Assembly: GCA_025359805.1 (NCBI GenBank)
Contig: JANYDU010000028.1
Span: 1 to 64,000 of the forward strand
DNA: 64,000 nt
From: Bacteroidota bacterium
GTDB lineage: Bacteria; Bacteroidota; Bacteroidia; UKL13-3
Direction of reading: 5' to 3'
A program made the position numbers and the translations under genes. The notes under the pieces were generated by a model. The model worked only from the letters and a program-made list of their open reading frames with translations, made no database searches and had not been told where the DNA came from. This document shows, in pieces, positions 1 to 9,478 of this stretch. Each line of letters starts with the position of its first letter. Within the stretch, counting starts at the first letter, position 1.

Positions 1-1
1 A

Positions 2-673
2 CAATGTTTAACTTCTTATAATAAATTGCCTACTACTAAACCTGCTCATCAATATTTATCGAGTGCTCAGTTTTTTTGGCCAACCACTACTTTATTTTGC
101 CCAAGTTGCCCTGTTTATGGGCCTAATTATGTAGCGGTTGCATCTCCTGAGGTTAAATCAGGTAGTACAATAACCGTCTTTGATTTTTTTGACAATAAGA
201 GTTATTTAGCAGCACAAGAAGTGCAAGATTGTTATAATCCAATTGCCCCCGCATCTATTAGTATTACACCAACCGCATTAAATGCTCAGCCTTCGGCAAT
301 ACACTCCTGGTATGGAACAGAGTTTAGTTTTAGTTTAACAGCAGTAAGAAACTTATCAGCCGCACCAATGAATTATTATTTTTCTAAACGACCAGTAATA
401 GCAGCGGCAGGATATAATAAATTGAGTTCAGACCCACAAATATCTCCAAAAATAAATACAACTCTTTCAACTCTTCATGGGTTTTTTGCCATTACAGAGC
501 TTAGATATGATATAAACAATTGGACATTACCAGGTAGCGCAAATAATGCATGTTATCAAACACCCTGTGGAAGTATTTGCGATCACTTGGCGGAGTATAA
601 GGTATATGTTAAAATAAAACATTATACCATGCAGAGAACAACACCAAAACAATTTATATTAATATTTGCATAA
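2..673 (+). CDS. 5'-truncated protein of unknown function, likely extracellular
   Basis: The reading frame is open across the left edge of the window (codons run from base 2), so this is the C-terminal 223 residues of a longer protein and the apparent TTG at base 26 is not a real start. It is rich in Ser, Thr, Asn, Tyr and aromatic residues, as in secreted Bacteroidota proteins, and has paired cysteines (FCPSC early, CYQTPCGSIC late) that could form disulfides outside the cytoplasm. No T9SS sorting domain is visible at the C-terminus. The last 14 residues (from MQRTTPK) look like a degenerate copy of the next gene's signal-peptide start. I do not recognise the family. Confidence 0.6.
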   Translation, partial: QCLTSYNKLPTTKPAHQYLSSAQFFWPTTTLFCPSCPVYGPNYVAVASPEVKSGSTITVFDFFDNKSYLAAQEVQDCYNPIAPASISITPTALNAQPSAIHSWYGTEFSFSLTAVRNLSAAPMNYYFSKRPVIAAAGYNKLSSDPQISPKINTTLSTLHGFFAITELRYDINNWTLPGSANNACYQTPCGSICDHLAEYKVYVKIKHYTMQRTTPKQFILIFA

Positions 674-683
674 AAAAAACACC

Positions 684-2423
684 ATGCAAAAAAAACAAAT
701 TATATTAATTTTAACTTTTGCATTTTGCATTATTACACATGCTCAATCAGTATTAACTTGGCAACAGGTTAATACTGATGAACATGAGCTGCCTTGGAGC
801 ACTCAACGACTTAATGATGGCAATATTTTAATGGCTGCCATTAGGCATACAACCTTTACCTCAAAACATAAGTTACTTTTACTAAAAATAAATGCTGATG
901 GTAATCCCACCAAACAAAAAGAAATTTCATTTACAGATACCAGCATAAATACTACAGGGGGTATTTTTATGCTTAATGATACACAGCTAATTGTATTTGC
1001 TACTTTTGCTTTAGACCCTCCGTATTTTAAGGCAAAGTATTGGGGCTATATTATAGTTGATACGGCATTTAACTACCTAAAGTGTAAAATAAATTTAGCT
1101 CCTTTTGCTTTAGGAAACGATACCGCAAAAGATAATTTTTGTGTTGATTTTATACGAACAAAACAAAATGAAACCACTAAAGATTTTTATGGAACCTTAG
1201 TATTAAAAACACCCTCATACCCTTTTAGTATTATCGAAGAACAATCGACCTATAATAGGTACAATACCTATTTTATTTTTAATAAAAATTTAGAGCTCCT
1301 TTTATTTAGAGTTGATACGGTTTATCAATTTTTTTTAATAAATACACTGCCGCCATACGATACCACATATTATTCTGCCAATATAATGATGGGTGGATGT
1401 GGCGACATGTTATTATTAAATGATTCAAACTACATAACTTTAAGTGAGAATTATCACGGATTTATTTATACCAAAATGAAGGGCTTAAATTATACAATAG
1501 ATAACCGATTTGGATTTGATATTAATCTTGACACAATAAGAAACTTAGGCATAATAAACTTTGACAACCCTTATTTTTTATTAACCAAATGGACAAATAA
1601 TTCCTTTCTGTTATCAGGAACCGTTTCTCAAAATTTTTATGATCAAGTAAATGATACTACGGATAATAATTATTTAACTATTAGTAATATAGGTCAATCC
1701 GCAATTGCTATTATGGATTCATCGGGTAAGGTAAAAAAGTTTACCTTTCTTACTGCTTGCAAATATGATTTAAACACCATGTATATTACAACAGGTGAAG
1801 AAATCGTTTATAACCCTCCGGTAATTAAAAACTTAGATTATATTGATAAGAATAAAATATACTATGCCTCAACTTGTGATGATGATGGTTTTTGGTCGCC
1901 ATTTTATGATTCTCCTTCTCATGTTATTGTAATTAAAGTTGATTCAAATTTAAACAGAACTTGGATAAAACATGTGGGTGATACGGGAGACCATTTATTG
2001 GTTCAGTATGCTTATAATATTGTTGCCACAAACGATGGAGGTTGTATGATATTTTGTAGAAAAAGAGCACGGTTTTTTAGCGACCCTTACTTTAAAAGTA
2101 TAGCACCAGAATGGAATATTGCAGTTTATAAAGTAAGTGAAGATGGAGTAGTAAAAAGTACAAAAGAAATTAATTTTGAAGAACCCCTTAAAGAAATAAT
2201 CGTTTACCCAAATCCTGCAAATCAAAATTTATACTTTAAAGGGTTAACAGAAAAAGCAACAATTAAACTATTTGATACAAATGGAAAACTTATTCTCGAA
2301 AAAAGTATTGATCAAAATAACCCAACAATTGAATTAACTAATTTTTCAACTGGACTTTATTTTTATTCTGTTTTTTCTTCTCAAACAGTTATTAAAAACG
2401 GAAAAGTTTTAGTAGAGCATTAA
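684..2423 (+). CDS. T9SS type A sorting domain-containing secreted protein
   Basis: A 579-residue protein, probably exported by the Sec system and then across the outer membrane by the type IX system. I use the ATG at 684 rather than the upstream TTG at 666 because the signal peptide (MQKKQIILILTFAFCIITHAQ) begins there. The C-terminal ~75 residues are a T9SS type A sorting domain: IVYPNPANQNLYF, a short strand with LFDTNGK, then GLYFYSVFSS and a final strand. The body between is a beta-rich repeat-type region with no recognised enzyme motif. Its 3' end faces the 3' end of pyk with only three bases between, and I see no hairpin there. The substrate and role are unknown. Confidence 0.75.
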   Translation: MQKKQIILILTFAFCIITHAQSVLTWQQVNTDEHELPWSTQRLNDGNILMAAIRHTTFTSKHKLLLLKINADGNPTKQKEISFTDTSINTTGGIFMLNDTQLIVFATFALDPPYFKAKYWGYIIVDTAFNYLKCKINLAPFALGNDTAKDNFCVDFIRTKQNETTKDFYGTLVLKTPSYPFSIIEEQSTYNRYNTYFIFNKNLELLLFRVDTVYQFFLINTLPPYDTTYYSANIMMGGCGDMLLLNDSNYITLSENYHGFIYTKMKGLNYTIDNRFGFDINLDTIRNLGIINFDNPYFLLTKWTNNSFLLSGTVSQNFYDQVNDTTDNNYLTISNIGQSAIAIMDSSGKVKKFTFLTACKYDLNTMYITTGEEIVYNPPVIKNLDYIDKNKIYYASTCDDDGFWSPFYDSPSHVIVIKVDSNLNRTWIKHVGDTGDHLLVQYAYNIVATNDGGCMIFCRKRARFFSDPYFKSIAPEWNIAVYKVSEDGVVKSTKEINFEEPLKEIIVYPNPANQNLYFKGLTEKATIKLFDTNGKLILEKSIDQNNPTIELTNFSTGLYFYSVFSSQTVIKNGKVLVEH

Positions 2424-2426
2424 AAA

Positions 2427-3860
2427 TTATTTTATCTCACTAATCTTAATGGCATTAGTTCTTGGTCTGTCAATAATTGGCATACTGGCCGTGTTTATAA
2501 CTAAATCTCCAATTTTTATAAAGCCTTTCTCTTTCAACATATCATTTACTTCTTGTATAGATTGATCGGTGCTTTCAAAACCTTTGTAATAAAAAGTGCG
2601 CACACCCCAAACCAAATTTAATGTAGTAAGTAAACGTGTATTTCCCGTAAAAATATAAATCATGGCTTTAGGGCGGAATGAAGAAATTTTATAGGCAGTG
2701 TAACCGGAGAATGTCATACTCACAATTGCATTTGCACCTAAGTGATCTGAAATTCTAACAGCAGTAAAACAAATTTCATCACTTAAAAAACTATTTGAAT
2801 CTTGTGCCGGGCGTTTCCCTTTAAAATAAGGTGCGTTTGTTTTTTCGGCTTCGGCAATAATGAGTTGCATGCTATGAACAGCCAAAACAGGAAATGCTCC
2901 AACAGAAGTTTCGGCACTTAGCATCACAGCATCGGCACCATCCATTACTGCATTAGCAATATCGTTTACTTCGGCTCTTGTTGGCGATGGATTAACAATC
3001 ATGCTTTCCATCATTTGTGTTGCAATAATTACTGGCTTACCGGCTTCAATACATTTTTTAACAATGCGTTTTTGAATAACAGGAACTTGCTCCATTGGCA
3101 TCTCCACACCTAAATCTCCACGTGCCACCATCACGGCATCTGTAACTTCAATAATTGCATCAATATTATCCATCGCTTCGGGCTTTTCTATTTTTGCCAC
3201 CACACGAGGTTTCCATTCATGCCTTTCAATAATTTCTTTAAGGTCAATAATATCTTCGGCTTTACGAACAAATGATAAGCCTATCCAATCTACTTTTTGC
3301 TCAATACCAAATTCTAAATCTGCTTTATCTTTTTCGGTAAGTGCAGGAATGGATAGTTTAGTATCTGGTAAATTGAATCCTTTTTTTGAAGATAAAATGC
3401 CACCATAATTTACCTTACATTTTATTTCATCTATTCTATTTGTTTCTAAAACTTCCAGTTGTAGTTTACCATCATCCAATAAAATACGTTCGCCTTTTTT
3501 TACATCTTTAGGAAGGTGCGGAAACTTTACATATACCTTTTGAGCAGTGCTTATCATTTCGGTTGTAGTAACAACAATTGTGCTTCCTGTGATGAGTTCC
3601 ACTTTTCCGTTTTCCATTTCACCTACACGTAATTTTGGTCCTTGCAAATCCAATAATATAGAAACAAAAGATTGCGTGTCTTCATTTACTTTACGAATAT
3701 TTTCTACCACTTTTTTATGGTCGTCATAAGTTCCATGAGAAAAATTTAATCGGCACACATCCACACCCGCTTCAATAATCGCTTTAAGCATTTCATAACT
3801 CGAAGTAGCGGGGCCAATAGTTGCTACAATTTTGGTACGGTTAAAATTTTTTACTCTCAT
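2427..3860 (-). CDS. pyk: pyruvate kinase
   Basis: A cytoplasmic glycolytic enzyme that converts phosphoenolpyruvate and ADP to pyruvate and ATP. The 477-residue length is typical. Visible motifs are KIVATIGPATSS near the N-terminus, the substrate-binding RLNFSHG, the active-site signature VAKIEKPEAMDNID with the catalytic lysine near residue 222, VMVARGDLGVEMP, and IIATQMMESM. The C-terminal allosteric domain is present. It lies 41 bp downstream of the IPExxxVDY gene on the same strand, a pairing I know from other Bacteroidota, so the two are probably co-transcribed. Confidence 0.97.
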   Translation of the reverse strand: MRVKNFNRTKIVATIGPATSSYEMLKAIIEAGVDVCRLNFSHGTYDDHKKVVENIRKVNEDTQSFVSILLDLQGPKLRVGEMENGKVELITGSTIVVTTTEMISTAQKVYVKFPHLPKDVKKGERILLDDGKLQLEVLETNRIDEIKCKVNYGGILSSKKGFNLPDTKLSIPALTEKDKADLEFGIEQKVDWIGLSFVRKAEDIIDLKEIIERHEWKPRVVAKIEKPEAMDNIDAIIEVTDAVMVARGDLGVEMPMEQVPVIQKRIVKKCIEAGKPVIIATQMMESMIVNPSPTRAEVNDIANAVMDGADAVMLSAETSVGAFPVLAVHSMQLIIAEAEKTNAPYFKGKRPAQDSNSFLSDEICFTAVRISDHLGANAIVSMTFSGYTAYKISSFRPKAMIYIFTGNTRLLTTLNLVWGVRTFYYKGFESTDQSIQEVNDMLKEKGFIKIGDLVINTASMPIIDRPRTNAIKISEIK

Positions 3861-3901
3861 GTTCTTTTCAAATATTAATCAATAGTAAGTTTCTTAAATC
3901 A

Positions 3902-4345
3902 TTAAAATATTAAGCGTTCTTTTTGTTTTAATTTTTTATGATTGATTTCTGTAATAATTTGTATGGATTGAATGTGCTTAAACGGCTCCGCAAATTTTCG
4001 TTTTTTAAAAGAATCTAAGGCACCTTTTACCATCAATAAGTAATCTATTTTTTTTAATTCAGGCAGCCAAAAACTTGTTTCATATTTGTTAGAGAACAAA
4101 TCAAAGTCTAATCGGTTTAGTTCATCATGATAAGAAAATCGTGATAGCAATAAACTTTCAGCATCATCAAAAGTTAAAGTCATATCTTCTTCCCTTATAA
4201 AATTAGTTTGCAGAGAATCGTTGATTATCCATGCTAAACGATGAGGCGTTTCTTGCGATACAATTCCATACAAAATAAAATCATAATCAAAACCAATATC
4301 CAGCAAAAATTTTTTCACATGGCAAAGTTGCTTTACTTCATTCAA
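3902..4345 (-). CDS. IPExxxVDY family protein
   Basis: A 147-residue protein of a Bacteroidota-specific family named for its motif; here the motif reads LPELKKIDY (residues ~92-100), a conservative variant. The rest is charged and mixed alpha/beta, with no signal peptide or membrane segment, so it should be cytoplasmic. Its function is not known to me. The location is informative: it is divergent from acpP-fabF-rnc and just upstream of pyk, a neighbourhood that recurs in the phylum. That suggests, but does not show, a link to fatty acid synthesis or central metabolism. Confidence 0.8.
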   Translation of the reverse strand: MNEVKQLCHVKKFLLDIGFDYDFILYGIVSQETPHRLAWIINDSLQTNFIREEDMTLTFDDAESLLLSRFSYHDELNRLDFDLFSNKYETSFWLPELKKIDYLLMVKGALDSFKKRKFAEPFKHIQSIQIITEINHKKLKQKERLIF

Positions 4346-4434
4346 TTCTGCTCATTTTTTTATCAAAATCTAAATTTTTCTGTTTTGAATAAAAAAGTGC
4401 TTTATTTGCACATTCAAAACTAAATTATACTACA

Positions 4435-4674
4435 ATGTCAGACATTGCAACAAGAGTAAAAGCTATCATCATGGATAAGCTTGGAGTAGAAGAAGGTGAA
4501 ATCACTAACGAAGCTAACTTCACTAACGACTTAGGAGCCGATTCACTTGATACAGTTGAATTGATAATGGAATTCGAAAAAGAATTTAACATTGCTATTC
4601 CGGACGACCAAGCTGAAAAAATTGGTACTGTTGGTCAGGCAGTTTCCTACATCGAGCAAAACGTAAAAGCTTAA
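4435..4674 (+). CDS. acpP: acyl carrier protein
   Basis: The 79-residue acidic carrier of growing acyl chains in type II fatty acid synthesis. The phosphopantetheine attachment site is the serine in [12 protein letters not shown] (residues ~35-46), and the helices on either side match the family. The ATG at 4435 gives the standard length. fabF follows 14 bp downstream and rnc after that, the classic acpP-fabF-rnc order. A possible -7 element (TTTATTTG, 4401-4408) lies 27 bp upstream, without a clear -33 element. Confidence 0.97.
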   Translation: MSDIATRVKAIIMDKLGVEEGEITNEANFTNDLGADSLDTVELIMEFEKEFNIAIPDDQAEKIGTVGQAVSYIEQNVKA

Positions 4675-4688
4675 TTTTAAAAACATTC

Positions 4689-5939
4689 ATGTTATCCCGA
4701 AGAGTAGTTGTTACAGGAATAGGTGCAATAACACCAATAGGTAACAATGTTCAGGATTACTGGAACGCATTGTCAAGTGGGGTGAGTGGGGCAGCTCCCA
4801 TCACCCAATTTGATGCTTCCAAATTCAAAACACAGTTTGCCTGCGAAGTGAAAAACTTCGATGTTACAAATTTTATCGATCGTAAAGAAGCGAGGCGAAT
4901 GGATCGCTTCACGCAATTTGCTATGGTAGTTTGTGATGAAGCCGTTAAACACAGCCAACTAAATCTTGAAACGGTTAATAAAGATCGTGTAGGAGTAATT
5001 TGGGGATCTGGCATTGGCGGCTTAAAAACATTTTTGGATGAAGTAACAGCCTTTGCAAAAGGCGATGGAACTCCTCGTTTCAGCCCGTTCTTTATTCCTA
5101 TGATGATTGCTGATATTGCAGCAGGTCTTATCTCCATCAAATATGGTTTTCGCGGTCCAAACTTTGCTGTAGTTTCAGCTTGTGCAACCTCAACAAATGC
5201 CATTGCCGATGCCTTTTATTATATTAAAATGGGCAAAGCAGATATGATGGTTACAGGTGGATCAGAGGCTTGTGTGAATGAAGCTGCCGTTGGCGGATTT
5301 AATTCTATGAAAGCACTTTCTGAACGTAATGATGACCCTTCAACAGCTTCACGTCCTTTTGATTTAAATCGTGATGGTTTTGTGCTAGGTGAAGGTGCCG
5401 GAGCTTTAGTGTTAGAAGAATTAGAACATGCCTTAGCCCGTGGTGCAACTATTTATGGAGAGATTGGCGGTGCAGGTGCATCAGCCGATGCGTATCATAT
5501 GACAGCCCCTCATCCTGAAGGGTTGGGTGCAACAAACGTAATGCGATATGCTTTAGAAGAGGCTGGATTAAAACCAGAAGATATTGATTATATTAATGTT
5601 CACGGAACATCCACACCACTTGGCGACCCTCAAGAAGTAAAAGCGATACAAAATGTTTTTGGTGAACATGCATTTAAAATGAACATCAGTTCAACAAAAT
5701 CAATGACCGGGCATTTGCTTGGTGGTGCTGGAGCCATTGAAGCCATTGCTTGTTTATTAGCCATCAATAAAGGAATTATTCCTCCAACTATTAATCATTT
5801 TACAGACGATCCGGCATTTGACCCAAAACTTAATTTAACTTTTAACAACGCCCAACACCGCGAAGTTAAAGCTGCATTAAGTAATACATTTGGATTTGGT
5901 GGACATAACGCATCTGTAATTATCAAAAAGTACGAATAG
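4689..5939 (+). CDS. fabF: beta-ketoacyl-ACP synthase II
   Basis: A 416-residue KAS II condensing enzyme that elongates acyl-ACP with malonyl-ACP. The Cys-His-His active site is visible: the nucleophile in VVSACATSTNA (Cys165), His in NVHGTSTPLGD (~305) and His in KSMTGHLLGGAGAIEA (~342). The C-terminal NTFGFGGHNAS is also typical of the family. It is preceded by acpP and followed after 3 bp by rnc, so the three genes should form one operon. Confidence 0.97.
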   Translation: MLSRRVVVTGIGAITPIGNNVQDYWNALSSGVSGAAPITQFDASKFKTQFACEVKNFDVTNFIDRKEARRMDRFTQFAMVVCDEAVKHSQLNLETVNKDRVGVIWGSGIGGLKTFLDEVTAFAKGDGTPRFSPFFIPMMIADIAAGLISIKYGFRGPNFAVVSACATSTNAIADAFYYIKMGKADMMVTGGSEACVNEAAVGGFNSMKALSERNDDPSTASRPFDLNRDGFVLGEGAGALVLEELEHALARGATIYGEIGGAGASADAYHMTAPHPEGLGATNVMRYALEEAGLKPEDIDYINVHGTSTPLGDPQEVKAIQNVFGEHAFKMNISSTKSMTGHLLGGAGAIEAIACLLAINKGIIPPTINHFTDDPAFDPKLNLTFNNAQHREVKAALSNTFGFGGHNASVIIKKYE

Positions 5940-5942
5940 CTT

Positions 5943-6683
5943 TTGATCTGGAAATCTCTTACAGGATTTTATCTCTCCAACTTCTCAACACATAAACTCC
6001 TTTACAGGAATATAAAAAGTATTGCTGGAATTATGCCTGTAACACTATCCTGCTATATTCAAGCTCTAAGGCATCATTCTGTTTCAAACACCATTCATGA
6101 AAATGGTTCGCGAGACAGCAATGAGCGATTGGAATATTTGGGCGATTCTGTTTTGAATACGGTAATTGCAGAACTCTTGTTTAACCGTTTTCCATATAAA
6201 AATGAAGGCTTCTTAACTGAGATGCGCTCAAAAATTGTGAGCCGCGAAAGTTTAAATGACCTTGCTATTAAAATTGGATTGAATCATATTGTAGAGTTTG
6301 ATAAAAGAGCCGTGGGTAACAATACCAAAAACAGCATTTTTGGAAATGCCCTCGAAGCGTTTATTGGTGCCATATTTTTAGATAGGGGATTTTATATCGC
6401 CAAGCATTTTATCAATCATAAATTATTGGCTCATGTTGATATCGAAAAACTACAAAATACAGAAACCAATTTTAAAGGTAGATTGATAGAGTGGTCGCAA
6501 AAAAATAGCCGAGCCATGGAGTTTGAAAGCGAAGAAATAATCCATCAAAAGCAAAAGATTTATAAAATTAGAGTGCTAATGGATAGAGTAGTGATGGGCG
6601 ATGCAGAACATATTTCTAAAAAGAAAGCTGAACAATTAGCCTCACAAAAAGCCTGCGAAACATTGGGTGTAACTATTGCTTAA
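5943..6683 (+). CDS. rnc: ribonuclease III
   Basis: A 246-residue double-strand-specific endoribonuclease used in rRNA and mRNA processing. The RNase III signature NERLEYLGDSVLN lies at residues 60-72, the second metal-binding motif at NALEAFIGAIFLDRG, and a C-terminal double-stranded RNA-binding domain from about residue 175 (NFKGRLIEW to KKAEQLASQKACETLG). The start chosen is a TTG at 5943, three bases after the fabF stop. The next ATG (6033) would remove 30 residues and most of the first helix, which family members usually have. A TTG start and tight coupling to fabF suggest translational control. Confidence 0.93.
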   Translation: MIWKSLTGFYLSNFSTHKLLYRNIKSIAGIMPVTLSCYIQALRHHSVSNTIHENGSRDSNERLEYLGDSVLNTVIAELLFNRFPYKNEGFLTEMRSKIVSRESLNDLAIKIGLNHIVEFDKRAVGNNTKNSIFGNALEAFIGAIFLDRGFYIAKHFINHKLLAHVDIEKLQNTETNFKGRLIEWSQKNSRAMEFESEEIIHQKQKIYKIRVLMDRVVMGDAEHISKKKAEQLASQKACETLGVTIA

Positions 6684-6720
6684 ATTCGGAGCAATTTATT
6701 TCTACTGTTAAATTACACCT

Positions 6721-7275
6721 CTATCGATTACTCGGAAATTTCATTCTATAATCTACACTTACCCCTCCTTTTGAAATATTAATGAGTTTGTTTTTGAGTA
6801 AACGTTTTTTGAGTTCCGATAAATGATCAACAAATAAAATTCCTTTCACATGGTCGTACTCGTGCTGAATAACGCGTGCGGCCATGCCATCATATTCTTC
6901 TTCATGCACATCAAAATTTTCATCCATATAACGGATAATAATATTGGGATGACGTTTTACATTTTCACGAATGTGAGGGATACTTAAACAGCCTTCTTCA
7001 AAATCCCATTTATCGCCAAATTCTTCTAAAATTTCGGCATTGATAAACACTTTTTTGAGATTTGGATATTTCTCATCTTCAAATGGAGTGGTATCAATAA
7101 TAAAAAGATTAAGCGGTTTTGCAATTTGCGGTGCTGCCAATCCAACTCCATGTGATTCATACATGGTTTCAAACATGCTATTAATTAACATCTCTAAGCC
7201 ATCATGATTTTTTTGAATGGTGGCTCCTTTTTTTCTAAGTACGGAATCTCCGTAGGCTACAATAGGTAATATCAT
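6721..7275 (-). CDS. def: peptide deformylase
   Basis: A 184-residue metallohydrolase that removes the N-formyl group from nascent proteins. All three family motifs are present: GVGLAAPQI (residues ~43-51), EEGCLSIP with the metal-ligand Cys96, and QHEYDHVKGILF with the HEYDH metal site at 138-142. It follows ruvX on the minus strand after a 64-bp gap and converges on rnc with 37 bp between. Confidence 0.97.
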   Translation of the reverse strand: MILPIVAYGDSVLRKKGATIQKNHDGLEMLINSMFETMYESHGVGLAAPQIAKPLNLFIIDTTPFEDEKYPNLKKVFINAEILEEFGDKWDFEEGCLSIPHIRENVKRHPNIIIRYMDENFDVHEEEYDGMAARVIQHEYDHVKGILFVDHLSELKKRLLKNKLINISKGGVSVDYRMKFPSNR

Positions 7276-7339
7276 TCAGTAATTATGAATTATAAATGTT
7301 AAATGTTGAATGCGCTATTGCAAATTCATTATTTACCAT

Positions 7340-7762
7340 TTAGTAGTTAAAATTTTTTACTTCAAGATAACTTTGCAAAATAATGGCTGCACTAATTTGA
7401 TCTAAACTTTTTTTGTTTGCTCTATCTTTTTTGTTTAAGCCCATTTCCAATAAAGTGCGTTTGGCAATGGCCGATGTAAAACGTTCGTCCATGCGTTCAA
7501 TAGGGATTAAAGGAAAATTTTTGCGCAACAAATTTATAAATTTTTCAACATGAACAGCCGATTCAGAATCTGAACCATCTAATCGCATTGGTTTTCCAAC
7601 CACAAAACATTCAACTTCTTCTTTTAACAAATACGTTTTTAAATAGTCGATTGCATCTTTAGCATGCACCGTGGTTAATGTATTGGCAATAATTTGCAAC
7701 GAATCAGTAATGGCTAATCCAACTCGTTTTGTTCCATAATCAATTGCTAAAATTCTTGCCAC
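7340..7762 (-). CDS. ruvX: Holliday junction resolvase-like protein RuvX/YqgF
   Basis: A 140-residue protein of the RNase H-fold YqgF family, which acts in rRNA 5' end maturation and possibly on Holliday junctions. It begins with the family motif ARILAIDYGTKRVGLAITD, whose Asp is a catalytic metal ligand; GKPMRLDG and DERFTSAIAKRTL follow, and the C-terminal LDQISAAIILQSYLE carries the last acidic ligand. It lies 18 bp downstream of thiL, so thiL-ruvX-def probably form a minus-strand operon. Confidence 0.93.
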   Translation of the reverse strand: MARILAIDYGTKRVGLAITDSLQIIANTLTTVHAKDAIDYLKTYLLKEEVECFVVGKPMRLDGSDSESAVHVEKFINLLRKNFPLIPIERMDERFTSAIAKRTLLEMGLNKKDRANKKSLDQISAAIILQSYLEVKNFNY

Positions 7763-7780
7763 AAATAAATTCTTAAATCA

Positions 7781-8815
7781 TCAAAATGCTTTCCAACCTT
7801 GCGCTTTTAAAGCATGTTTATTTCCGCTTTTTGAAATCATATGAACACCTTCTGAACGTGGCACACAATGTCCAATTATGGTTATGTTTGGATCGTTTTT
7901 TACTTTATCATAATCAGCTGGATTTATCGTAAATAATAGCTCATAATCTTCTCCACCATTTAAGGTGGTCATGGTTGGATCAAAGTCAAATTCGCGAGCC
8001 ATATTATAGGTTGTTGGATCAATTGGAATTTTATCTTCATAAATAGTAATTCCAATTTCTGATTTTGAACAGAGATGAAAAATTTCTGATGAAAGTCCGT
8101 CCGAAATATCAATCATAGAAGTTGGTTTTAACTCCGTCTTTTTAAAAAATTCAATCACATCTTTTCTGGCATCAGGTTTTAATTGCCTGCCAATAATATA
8201 ATCATGCCCGTCCAAATCGGGCTGTGCTTGTGGGTTTGCCAAGAATACCTGTTTTTCTCTTTCCAACACTTGTAAGCCAACATAAGCGCCACCCAAATCT
8301 CCAGTTACACATAATAAATCTCCATCTTTTGCTCCGCTTCTGTACACAATATTTTTTTCATCCGCTTCACCAATTGCAGTAATGCTAATAATCAATCCTT
8401 GTTTTGATGCTGATGTATCTCCGCCAATTAAATCTACTTCATAAGCGTCACATGCGGCTTTTATTCCAGCATAAATTTCTTCAATCGCTTCAATTGAAAA
8501 TTTACTCGACATACCAATAGAAACCGTAATTTGTTTTGGCGTAGCATTCATCGCATAAATATCCGAAACGTTTACCGAAACAGCCTTATATCCTAAATGT
8601 TTAAGGGGATAATAACTCAAATCAAAATGCACCCCTTCTAATAATAAATCGGTTGAAATTAATGTACAATGTTCTCCATTTTTTATCACGGCCGCATCAT
8701 CACCCACACCTTTTAACGTAGAAGAATTTTTGTTTTCAAATACCGAAGTAAGGTGTTCAATCAACCCAAACTCTCCAAGTGTTTCTATATCTGTTCTGCT
8801 TGTGTTTTCTAACAT
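7781..8815 (-). CDS. thiL: thiamine-monophosphate kinase
   Basis: A 344-residue enzyme that phosphorylates thiamine monophosphate to thiamine diphosphate, the last step of cofactor synthesis. Motifs are GVGDDAAVI (residues ~37-45), the substrate-loop segment STDLLLEGVHFDL, DIYAMNATPKQITVSIGM, LIGGDTSASKQGLIIS, and SMIDISDGLSSEIFHLC near the centre. No thi-box (TPP) riboswitch is evident in the short upstream region. It is the first gene of a likely thiL-ruvX-def operon. Confidence 0.95.
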   Translation of the reverse strand: MLENTSRTDIETLGEFGLIEHLTSVFENKNSSTLKGVGDDAAVIKNGEHCTLISTDLLLEGVHFDLSYYPLKHLGYKAVSVNVSDIYAMNATPKQITVSIGMSSKFSIEAIEEIYAGIKAACDAYEVDLIGGDTSASKQGLIISITAIGEADEKNIVYRSGAKDGDLLCVTGDLGGAYVGLQVLEREKQVFLANPQAQPDLDGHDYIIGRQLKPDARKDVIEFFKKTELKPTSMIDISDGLSSEIFHLCSKSEIGITIYEDKIPIDPTTYNMAREFDFDPTMTTLNGGEDYELLFTINPADYDKVKNDPNITIIGHCVPRSEGVHMISKSGNKHALKAQGWKAF

Positions 8816-8865
8816 CTTTATTTTTTATAATAAGTAAAAATTTTATTCGCTTCTTCATTCATAAC

Positions 8866-9348
8866 TCACCTAATTCTATCGGCACTGCGTACTAAATTTT
8901 CATCTCTTCTAATAAGCAATAATGCCCTTAAATTTAAATACAACATAAAAATGAGTAACGCCATTCCCATCACTGATTTTACTGTTAGTGATGAAAAGTC
9001 AAACTCAGGAATGGATACAAATGCTTTAACATTTATGGCAATAATTAAAGCGGCAATAAAAACGAAATTAATTTTGGTATCGCGCATTTGTTTCACACGA
9101 TTTTTAAAGCCAAGTATAATGTTTAACGTCCATCCAATAACGAGAGAAATTAAAGCAATATTGATGTATTGAATTTCGCTACTTACGATAACTCCATTTT
9201 CATATTTTTTAAAATAGATACCATTAATAATATAATCGGTTACCAATCCAGCAGTCATTTGGTGAGAGTTGATAAGTGCACCGCCACACGATACAGCAGC
9301 TATTAAAATGATAGCAATAAAATAAACTGTTTGAATACGTTGAATCAT
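8866..9348 (-). CDS. DUF4293 family integral membrane protein
   Basis: A 160-residue inner-membrane protein with four hydrophobic segments (about residues 7-27, 58-80, 93-110 and 123-146). It starts with MIQRIQTVYFIAI, the highly characteristic N-terminus of the DUF4293 family of Bacteroidota. The function of the family is unknown to me. A -7-like element (TATTTTTG on the minus strand, forward 9367-9374) lies just upstream of the start. thiL follows after 50 bp and could be in the same transcript. Confidence 0.85.
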   Translation of the reverse strand: MIQRIQTVYFIAIILIAAVSCGGALINSHQMTAGLVTDYIINGIYFKKYENGVIVSSEIQYINIALISLVIGWTLNIILGFKNRVKQMRDTKINFVFIAALIIAINVKAFVSIPEFDFSSLTVKSVMGMALLIFMLYLNLRALLLIRRDENLVRSADRIR

Positions 9349-9478
9349 AATTTAAAATTTGAAGGGCAAAAATAATCTAAAATTCTGTTTTATAATGTTT
9401 GATATGAATTGATACATTTGCGAGATAAAGTTGATGCTCGTTTTGCTATCAACTAACAACCTTCAACTAACAACTAAA

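Noticed and set aside
4757..5203. Long antisense frame within fabF
   Set aside because: It lies wholly on the opposite strand of a certain gene and has no family pattern. The same applies to antisense or shifted frames inside infB, menD, the usher-like gene, sucD and icd.
8816..8865. A TPP riboswitch before thiL
   Set aside because: The 50-bp gap is too short and lacks the conserved thi-box words.
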